Positions 8,371-14,060 of a stretch of DNA of 14,060 nt are shown piece by piece. Source of the stretch: Glaciimonas sp. (lineage in GTDB: Bacteria; Pseudomonadota; Gammaproteobacteria; Burkholderiales; Burkholderiaceae); contig JACMQE010000229.1 in NCBI GenBank assembly GCA_014377145.1, positions 1 through 14,060 on the forward strand, given 5' to 3'. Within the stretch, counting starts at the first letter, position 1; every line of letters begins with the position of its first letter. A program made the translations under genes and the position numbers. The notes beneath the pieces were generated by a model. The model made no database searches. It was given only the letters and a program-made list of their open reading frames with translations, and was not told where the DNA came from.

Positions 8371-10125
8371 ATGAAGCCAGTTCGCCTTCCCGCTTCCGCC
8401 ACCAGCGCACTGCCACGCTTGGGAATGTGGGCTCTTGGTTTACTCTATATTTTGCCAGGCTTAATTGGTCGCGATCCTTGGAAAAATGACGACGCTTCCA
8501 GTTTCGGCATTATGTGGACCATGGCCCACGGCAGTCTCAATACCTGGCTGGCACCCCAAATTGTTGGCTTGCCGATGCCCGGAGAAAGCCCCTTAACTTT
8601 CTGGGTCGGAGCAATTTGCATCAAAATGTTCGGCTGGTTGCTTGGCGATCCATTAGCAGCGCGACTATCAACAATTATTTTCTTTTTAATCGGCTCACTG
8701 TCGGTCTGGTACGCCACCTATTTACTCGGGCGCCGTAACGAAGCCCAACCGCTTCGACTGGCATTCGGCGGACAACCAGAATCGAAAGATTTCGGACGCA
8801 CAATGGCCGACGGCGCTTTCCTGATTTATCTAAGCTGTCTGGGTCTGCTATTACACAGCCACGAAACCACTGCAAAAAGCTTGCAGATGTCACTAGTCGC
8901 CTATGCAGTCTATCTCACTGTGCGCTTATTCGATGCGTCCAGCACAGCCCCAAGCACCACGCGCACCGCCGCTTTCACGCTCCGCAGCGCAGCATTACTC
9001 GGCATGGCGCTTGGTTTACTCACTCTCGCACGCGGCTGGGGTGTACCACTGACAATCTTCATTGGCTTGATCACTTTAGCCCTGCTGCGTGCAAAAAATA
9101 TCACAATCCATCTGCTTCTGGTGACTTTACCCATAGCCATCATCGTCAGCAGTGCATGGTTTCTGGTCAGCTATTTATTACTACCAAATGGCAATAATTT
9201 CGCGTTCTGGCAAGAACATAATCTGCGCCAATTCGGCTGGCCCACCCTTACCGGATTCGCATACTATTTCAAATACGGTATCTGGTTTGCATGGCCAGTA
9301 TGGCCCTTCGCTGGATGGGCCGTATATGCATGGCGCCAGCAGCGCAAGGCGCTCCACATTACCCTGCCACTGACATTTTTTATCAGTTTGACAATTATGA
9401 TACTTCTGATGCCGTGCCCAAATGAAGGCATTTTACTTCCTCTACTACCGGCTTTGGTAATTATGGCAGCATTCGGTCTGCCAACAATGAAACGTGGCGC
9501 GATCAATGCGGTCGACTGGTTCTCCGTCATGACGCTCACAACCTGTGCGGCTTTCATCTGGATCGGATGGATCGCGAAAGAAACCGGTTGGCCCACACAA
9601 ATTGCCATGAATGCTTATAAGATGGCACCCGGCTTTAAACCCGGCTTTAACATGACCGCACTAACGATTGCCATTCTCGGATCGATTTGCTGGATAGTAT
9701 TAGTCAACTGGCGCTTGTCAAGGCGACCCGCGGTACTCTGGCGTGCTGTCGTGTTGTCATCGGGAGGTGTCGTATTATGCTGGCTCTTACTGATGACGCT
9801 TTGGCTACCATGGATTAATTACAGCAAAAGTTATGCAGGCGTCGCCCTTCAAATCGATGCGCATCTACCAACCGTCAAGCAATGTGTAGACACCAATGTC
9901 GGCCCTGCACAACGTGCCTCGTTTGCCTATTTTGGCGAAATTCCCTTTTCTAAATTCAGCCAGAAAAGTTGCGATTTTCTACTATATCAAGACAATAACA
10001 ACACCAAATCCGACGACGCTGTCATCTGGCGTCAGTTTAATGGTCATTGGAAATTGCTATGGAGCGGACGACGTCCCTCTGACCGCGACGAACGCTTCCG
10101 TTTATATCAAAGGGTGGGCAACTAA
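8371..10125 (+). CDS. ArnT-like GT-C fold membrane glycosyltransferase
   Basis: A 584-residue, strongly hydrophobic protein with about a dozen likely membrane helices; the first is at 17-33. Right after it comes the acidic loop R34-D35 and D40-D41, where GT39/ArnT/PMT enzymes carry their catalytic aspartates. E72-SPL and the later AARLSTI stretch sit where ArnT proteins have KPPL and ARLPS. The last about 80 residues form a soluble, probably periplasmic tail. Family members transfer a sugar from a polyprenyl-phosphate carrier to lipid A, glycan or protein on the periplasmic side; the donor and acceptor here cannot be told. The frame is open up to a TTG at 8278, but that TTG lies in the promoter, so ATG 8371 is chosen (its ribosome site is weak). 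A near-perfect 12-base tandem repeat at 9628-9651 encodes PGFKPGFN. It is a single gene between a terminator and a remnant. Confidence 0.8.
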   Translation: MKPVRLPASATSALPRLGMWALGLLYILPGLIGRDPWKNDDASSFGIMWTMAHGSLNTWLAPQIVGLPMPGESPLTFWVGAICIKMFGWLLGDPLAARLSTIIFFLIGSLSVWYATYLLGRRNEAQPLRLAFGGQPESKDFGRTMADGAFLIYLSCLGLLLHSHETTAKSLQMSLVAYAVYLTVRLFDASSTAPSTTRTAAFTLRSAALLGMALGLLTLARGWGVPLTIFIGLITLALLRAKNITIHLLLVTLPIAIIVSSAWFLVSYLLLPNGNNFAFWQEHNLRQFGWPTLTGFAYYFKYGIWFAWPVWPFAGWAVYAWRQQRKALHITLPLTFFISLTIMILLMPCPNEGILLPLLPALVIMAAFGLPTMKRGAINAVDWFSVMTLTTCAAFIWIGWIAKETGWPTQIAMNAYKMAPGFKPGFNMTALTIAILGSICWIVLVNWRLSRRPAVLWRAVVLSSGGVVLCWLLLMTLWLPWINYSKSYAGVALQIDAHLPTVKQCVDTNVGPAQRASFAYFGEIPFSKFSQKSCDFLLYQDNNNTKSDDAVIWRQFNGHWKLLWSGRRPSDRDERFRLYQRVGN

Positions 10126-10220
10126 TCGCTGATCTGGTTGCTTTAGCGGGTAAGCGATTTCGCGATTTTTCACTTTCTCAAAAGAACCATAGCCCGCTAG
10201 CCAATAATTCGAGGCCATAG

Positions 10221-10514
10221 AGTGCAGCACTGCATTCGTATTACGCACCTGCAAAGTTACCATTATTTGACGATAACTTGTATCATACCAATTTGGGAGC
10301 GGGTTTGGTCTCAGGCTATTTTCTAGGTCTCGATCCATTTGGCATCAGCCCGCCAGCACTGCATGACGCAGCCGGTTTCTCGATGAAAAACAGTGCCAAT
10401 ATTGATTTAGTCGTTGGCAGCTTGCTATTTTATTTCTACATTTTGCAACGTCGCGCACAGCAACAACAAGTTAAGTCATTATTAAACTGGTCAGAAAAAC
10501 CTACCATTTTATAA
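10221..10514 (+). pseudogene. unrecognised coding-like remnant with one hydrophobic segment
   Basis: The frame is open from just after a TAG at 10218-10220 to TAA at 10512-10514 (97 codons). It reads SAALHSYYAP at the start, contains GLDPFGISPP and a hydrophobic stretch LVVGSLLFYFYIL, then QRRAQQQQVK. There is no ATG start before the hydrophobic part; the first TTG (10278) lacks a ribosome site. Codon choice resembles the neighbours, so this may be the C-terminal remnant of a small membrane protein gene. I do not recognise the family. A 78-codon frame on the opposite strand (10102-10338) is equally unrecognised. It could also be chance. Confidence 0.3.
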
Positions 10515-10550
10515 TTTCTCAAATAAATACCATTTGAATAATTTTAGGTA

Positions 10551-10579
10551 TTGATCAGACGATTTAAATATGCCACAAT
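10551..10579 (+). promoter_or_regulatory. promoter of the tRNA-Leu gene
   Basis: TTGATC (10551-10556), a 17-base spacer, then CACAAT (10574-10579), which ends 12 bases before the mature tRNA 5' end. The spacing is ideal and four bases match consensus in each box. Confidence 0.5.
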
Positions 10580-10591
10580 GGAAAATAGATT

Positions 10592-10676
10592 GCCGAGATG
10601 GCGGAATAGGTAGACGCACGGGACTCAAAATTCCGCGCTGTAAAGCGTGCCGGTTCGATTCCGGCTCTCGGCACCA
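10592..10676 (+). tRNA. tRNA-Leu (anticodon CAA), with encoded CCA
   Basis: The acceptor strands GCCGAGA (10592-10598) and TCTCGGC (10666-10672) pair perfectly, followed by discriminator A and CCA. The T arm GCCGGTTCGATTCCGGC is canonical. The anticodon loop CTCAAAA carries CAA at 10626-10628 and closes on CGGGA/TTCCG. A long variable arm (GCGCTGTAAAGCGT) marks a class II leucine tRNA. It reads UUG codons. The gene is intact although a recombinase remnant begins about 110 bases downstream, the usual layout for an element inserted at a tRNA 3' end. Confidence 0.97.
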
Positions 10677-10787
10677 AGGTACGAGCAGTAGGTCAGCATA
10701 AAGTGTCGCAAACCAAGTAAACACTGGTTCTGCAGCGTTTTGCATTTCGGCCTAAAATCTCAAAATACCCCTAAAAACCGCTTTTCA

Positions 10788-11382
10788 ATGCTACCCTTTA
10801 CGAAAATATTACGTAAGGCTAGTTTCAAAAAAGACGGCATCGTCTGGCGGGTCTTGGTTTGCATCAAAGGTGTACGCAACTCTGGAACGTTCGTAACCAA
10901 AGCGCAGGCCCAAGCATGGGCAGCAATGCGGGAAACAGAAATACGCGCCCACAAAGAATCCGGCGTTGTTGTTGGAAAAACCTATTGTGATGCTTTCGAG
11001 CGGTATGAAAAAGAGGTTTCCCGAACCAAACATGGTTTTAGTTGGGAGGCGTTACGTTTATCGGCCCTGGCAGATACTGTCGTAGGTAGAACGACCTTTG
11101 GCGATGGCAAATTCAGCGAACTGACTTCTGACTTTCTAGGTCAATGGCGTGACCTCAGAATCAAGACGATAAAAGGTTCTACGATTAATTGAGATTTGAA
11201 TTTTCTTTCGCATGTTTTACCACTGCGCAACGTGAATGGGGTTAGACTGCAACAAGCCAGACGACCGACGTACGCCGCCCTAAGAACCCTATACCACGTA
11301 ATAGACGTATTTCAGATGATGAAATTGATCGTCTATGCCTTGCGCTTGGTTTTAGTGATGAAACGGACCGAAATGTATCATT
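10788..11382 (+). pseudogene. broken, truncated tyrosine recombinase (phage/island integrase)
   Basis: From ATG 10788 the frame reads an N-terminal arm-type DNA-binding segment (KKDGIVWRVLV, then GTFVTKAQAQAWA) and a SAM-like core-binding domain (DAFERYEKEVS to FLGQWRDLRI). This pattern is typical of island integrases. It ends at TGA 11190-11192, where relatives have NRE, so an Arg codon probably became a stop. Integrase-like sequence continues: DLNFLSHV, then after a one-base loss TAQREWG, a TAG in place of a Trp codon, then DVRRPKNP and ISDDEIDRLCLALGFSDET up to about 11382. The catalytic domain with its RHRHY residues is absent. It cannot be functional. It sits directly behind tRNA-Leu, suggesting that tRNA was the attachment site; I found no second att copy in the window. 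Confidence 0.88.
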
Positions 11383-11393
11383 GCCGTCACATC

Positions 11394-11579
11394 AGAAGTG
11401 CGTATATAGAACTTTACAACTGGAAAGTACGCTATGACTGGCTTGCCTATCATCTGTTTGACTCGATTAATGAGGTACAAAATTTTGCTACTAGTCAGCT
11501 ATGGACTTACAATCATGACCGGCCTCACATGGGCCTGGGCGGCATCACACCAAAGCAAAAACTGGCCTTGGCCGCTTAA
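11394..11579 (+). pseudogene. IS3-family transposase (OrfB), C-terminal fragment only
   Basis: The last about 60 residues are of IS3-type DDE transposase: AYIELYN, VRYDWLAYHLF, then WTYNHDRPHMGLGGITPKQ and LALAA to TAA at 11577-11579. The E of AYIE corresponds to the third catalytic acid; the first two Asp and all of OrfA are missing. The fragment abuts the integrase remnant near 11383-11394, so the left end of the insertion sequence and the right half of the integrase were lost together, probably in one deletion. Confidence 0.9.
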
Positions 11580-11620
11580 TTTCTACTCTTAACGCTTCTT
11601 AAAAATGGGGAAACTACCCC
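11580..11620 (+). mobile_element. right end of the degraded IS3-family element
   Basis: After the transposase stop comes TTCTACTCTTAACG, then AAAAATGGGGAAACTACCCC, resembling the outer end of IS3-family elements whose inverted repeats carry a G-run before an ACC/ACCA end. The exact last base cannot be fixed, since the left repeat is gone and no target duplication can be compared. Confidence 0.45.
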
Positions 11621-11801
11621 TAATCTTCAAGAGTTAACTGGAGACATTGGTTTTAGGAGTAGAGTCGCAGATGAGGAAGAGGTCGGATGTATAGAAACAG
11701 ATGCGAGGGAGAAAAATTATGTCTTTACTGGTTCTTCTTTTGAAGCTGTCTATATAAAGGCTGATTTTCTTCTAAAAATATCTGCATCAGAAGATTCTTA
11801 A
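11613..11801 (+). pseudogene. C-terminal tail of an unknown gene cut by the IS
   Basis: The frame is open without a start codon from the IS end to TAA at 11799-11801, about 60 codons. It is rich in acidic residues (VADEEEVGC, ETDAREKNY) and ends FEAVYIKADFLLKISASEDS. It is AT-richer than its neighbours and looks genuinely coding. The likely history is a cargo gene of the tRNA-Leu island whose 5' part was removed when the IS inserted or recombined. I do not recognise the family and assign no function. Confidence 0.45.
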
Positions 11802-12053
11802 CAATTAGCATCGAAGATGCACCTTCGCCTCGCGACATCATACATAGCCGCCTTTTTCCCTGGACTGTTCAGAACTTTCAGTACGGTGAAGTTCGCTATC
11901 AAATAAATCTTCTTCTATCGATTTGCGATTACACGAATGACCTTGCAAGGTGTCGCATGCTACTTCAGAAGCAAGGGAAAACTGGGCTTTTTATAGTAGC
12001 TACATCTGCAACTAATATAGCTTGTACAAGCTATAAACAGCTAGCGACTGCTA
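11802..12053. other. island-scar spacer before maeB, no supported gene
   Basis: Forward frame 11765-12100 is free of stops for 111 codons, but has no ATG, GTG or TTG before about 11960 and runs into the 3' end of maeB, so I do not call it. A perfect palindrome lies at 12016-12035. No T-run terminator for maeB was found on the minus strand here. Confidence 0.4.
12016..12035. repeat. perfect 20-bp palindrome
   Basis: TATAGCTTGT followed directly by its reverse complement ACAAGCTATA. It lies 19 bases past the maeB stop codon. With no loop and no T-run it is a poor intrinsic terminator. A dimeric protein-binding site or the core of a recombination site are alternatives. Confidence 0.7.
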
Positions 12054-14060
12054 TCAACGTTCCGAAATCGCATCCACTACGCACAACGCCGTCATGTTGA
12101 CAATACGGCGTACCGTTGCTGATGGCGTCAAAATATGTACCGGCTTGGCGCAACCCAACAAAATTGGGCCGACTGCGACGCCATTACCAGAGGTGGTTTT
12201 GAGCAGGTTATAGGCAATGTTAGCGGCATCGATATTTGGCATCACCACCAGATTTGCTTCCGCCTTCAGAGGCGAATCCGGCATCACTTTTTTCAGCAGC
12301 CCGGCATCAAGGGCAGTGTCGCCATGCATTTCGCCATCGATCTCTAAATTAGGAGCACGCTCGCGCACGATGGCTAGTGCTTTGCGCATTTTTTGTGCAG
12401 AGGCGCTATTACTGGAACCAAAGTTGGAATGTGATAGTAATGCAGCGTAAGGTTTTATGCCGAAGCGCTGCATTTCTTCTGCTGCCAGAATAGTGATTTC
12501 AGCAATTTGTTCGGCGGTTGGATTTTCATTGACGTGGGTATCAACCAGCACTAACTGATGGTTCGATAAAATCAACGCGTTCATCGCTGCATAGACGGTG
12601 ACGCCTTCCCGACGGCCTAATACTTTGTCGATATAGGTTAAATGCAGACCATGCGTGCCGTAGGTGCCACAAATCATACCGTCAGCATGACCTTTGTAGA
12701 TCGCCATCGATCCGATTAGGGTGTGACGGCGACGCATTTCAAGTCTGGCGTATTGCTCGGTTACACCTTCACGCTTTGTCATCGCCAAAAATGTTTGCCA
12801 GTAATCACGATAACGCTCGTCGAAGTCCGGATTGATAACTTCAAAATCAACATCGACTTTGAGGCGTAAACCGAAACGTTCAATGCGTTGTTGCAGAACC
12901 GGCAGGCGACCGACCAGAATCGGCTTGGCGAGATTTTCATCGACAACGATTTGAACGGCACGCAGCACACGCTCTTCTTCACCTTCAGCAAAGACAATCC
13001 GTTTTTTCCCCACTGGTGCTTTCTTGGCAATCTGAAACATCGGACGCATGAAAGTACCGCTGTGATACACGAACTGTTGCAGGCGACCTATGTAAGCTTC
13101 CATATCCTGAATCGGACGCGAGGCAACCCCAGATGCTTCAGCAGCTTTTGCCACCGCTGGCGCAATCTTGATCATCAGGCGCGGATCGAATGGCTTAGGA
13201 ATAATATAATCCGGGCCGAATGACATATTGGCGATGCCATAGGTCGCAGCGACTACGTCGGACTGTTCGGCTTGCGCTAACTCTGCAATCGCATGCACGA
13301 CCGCGATTTCCATCTCGCGGGTGATAGTGGTGGCACCGCAATCAAGGGCGCCACGGAAAATATAGGGAAAACACAGTACGTTGTTAACCTGATTCGGATA
13401 ATCCGAACGGCCGGTTGCCATGATCACGTCGTCGCGGATTTCCTTGACGTCTTCAGGCAGAATTTCCGGATTTGGATTCGCCAGCGCCAATATTAAAGGA
13501 CGCGGGCCCATGACCCTCACCATGTCCTGCTTGAGCACACCACCAGCGGATAGACCCAGGAAAATATCTGTACCGAGCATCAAATCAGCCAACTTGCGTG
13601 CCTCAGTTTTACGGGCAAAGCGTAGCTTGTCGGGGTCCATCAATTCAACGCGGCCTTCGTAGACCACACCAGCAAGATCGGTGACAAAAATATTTTCAAT
13701 CGGGAAGCCCAAATCAACGATCAGGTCAAGACAGGCTAGCGCTGCGGCACCGGCACCCGACACAACCATTTTGCAATTCTTGATATCTTTACCGACGACT
13801 TTGAGGCCATTCAAAATAGCCGCACCGACGATGATGGCAGTGCCGTGCTGATCGTCATGAAAGACGGGAATCTTCATGCGGTCACGTAATTTACGTTCAA
13901 TTTCAAAGCATTCTGGCGCCTTGATATCTTCTAAATTAATCCCACCGAAAGTCGGTTCCAGCGAGGCGATGATGTCGCACAGTTTGTTTGGATCGTTTTC
14001 ATTTATCTCGATATCGAAAACGTCAATACCGGCAAATTTTTTGAATAGCACACCCTTACC
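12054..14060 (-). CDS. maeB: NADP-dependent malic enzyme, MaeB type, N-terminus outside window
   Basis: 668 codons are visible from the right edge (frame opens [11 protein letters not shown]) to TAA at 12054; roughly the first 95 residues of a usual ~760-residue protein are missing. Counting from V at 14051 as 1, the malic enzyme part shows FHDDQHGTA (64-72), the nucleotide-binding SGAGAAA (98-104), then LSAGGVLK and LANPNPE. From about 330 to the end ([14 protein letters not shown] onward) it carries the phosphate acetyl/butyryltransferase-like domain characteristic of MaeB; in known members this domain does not act as a transacetylase but binds acetyl-CoA as regulator. It converts malate and NADP to pyruvate, CO2 and NADPH in the cytoplasm. 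No break or odd residue was seen. It faces the island remnant and ends 19 bases from a palindrome. Confidence 0.95.
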   Translation of the reverse strand, partial: GKGVLFKKFAGIDVFDIEINENDPNKLCDIIASLEPTFGGINLEDIKAPECFEIERKLRDRMKIPVFHDDQHGTAIIVGAAILNGLKVVGKDIKNCKMVVSGAGAAALACLDLIVDLGFPIENIFVTDLAGVVYEGRVELMDPDKLRFARKTEARKLADLMLGTDIFLGLSAGGVLKQDMVRVMGPRPLILALANPNPEILPEDVKEIRDDVIMATGRSDYPNQVNNVLCFPYIFRGALDCGATTITREMEIAVVHAIAELAQAEQSDVVAATYGIANMSFGPDYIIPKPFDPRLMIKIAPAVAKAAEASGVASRPIQDMEAYIGRLQQFVYHSGTFMRPMFQIAKKAPVGKKRIVFAEGEEERVLRAVQIVVDENLAKPILVGRLPVLQQRIERFGLRLKVDVDFEVINPDFDERYRDYWQTFLAMTKREGVTEQYARLEMRRRHTLIGSMAIYKGHADGMICGTYGTHGLHLTYIDKVLGRREGVTVYAAMNALILSNHQLVLVDTHVNENPTAEQIAEITILAAEEMQRFGIKPYAALLSHSNFGSSNSASAQKMRKALAIVRERAPNLEIDGEMHGDTALDAGLLKKVMPDSPLKAEANLVVMPNIDAANIAYNLLKTTSGNGVAVGPILLGCAKPVHILTPSATVRRIVNMTALCVVDAISER

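Noticed and set aside
10102..10338. 78-codon minus-strand frame between the glycosyltransferase and tRNA-Leu
   Set aside because: It overlaps the glycosyltransferase 3' end, has no recognisable domain, and the opposite strand holds an equally good frame.
10677..10787. attL-type duplicated tRNA 3' end next to the integrase
   Set aside because: No second copy of the tRNA 3' sequence was found here or up to maeB, so no attachment repeat is claimed.
12888..13223. 111-codon forward frame within maeB
   Set aside because: Antisense shadow of the conserved malic enzyme gene.
1..14060. CRISPR array or toxin-antitoxin pair
   Set aside because: No regularly spaced repeats were seen, and no small gene pair with recognisable motifs or ribosome sites is present.

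Overview
The window looks like a stretch of chromosome from a betaproteobacterium of the order Burkholderiales, most likely the family Oxalobacteraceae. This rests on the gene order (addA/addB-like pair, trxA, rho, type B rpmE), the close match of the Rho and MaeB proteins to that group as I know it, and a moderate base composition near half G+C, which is low for the order. No species can be named from the sequence alone.

Left block (1-4219, minus strand): a two-gene operon for an AddAB-type helicase-nuclease. The AddB-like nuclease subunit is complete. The AddA-like UvrD-family helicase overlaps its stop codon (TAATG) and runs off the left edge after its Walker B motif. A 255-base divergent spacer leads to the plus-strand block trxA (4475-4801), then rho (4947-6209). 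Between these two lie a terminator-like hairpin and a C-rich, G-poor leader that looks like a Rho loading site, so rho is probably autoregulated.

Middle block: rho is normally followed closely by rpmE in related bacteria. Here about 1.65 kb separate them, filled by a wrecked gene for a citrate/tricarballylate-type MFS transporter (about 6371-7546) with stops, frameshifts and internal deletions. Then come rpmE (type B L31, 7865-8134), a strong intrinsic terminator, and a GT-C/ArnT-type membrane glycosyltransferase (8371-10125) with its own promoter.

Right block: an unrecognised coding-like remnant (10221-10514), an intact tRNA-Leu(CAA) gene (10592-10676), and directly behind it the ruin of a mobile element. 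The ruin holds the N-terminal half of a tyrosine recombinase with nonsense and frameshift damage, the last about 60 residues of an IS3-family transposase, and the C-terminal tail of an unknown gene. The last 2 kb (minus strand) encode MaeB, an NADP-dependent malic enzyme with a phosphotransacetylase-like C-terminal domain, cut by the right edge.

Taken together, this is mostly conserved housekeeping sequence (recombination, redox, transcription termination, ribosome, central carbon) with two decayed insertions: one between rho and rpmE, one at the tRNA-Leu gene. I found no convincing undescribed multi-gene system. The most interesting points are a serine in place of an RNA-binding phenylalanine in Rho, the rut-like rho leader, the possible structured leader of rpmE, and the island scar with its unexplained remnants and a perfect 20-bp palindrome.
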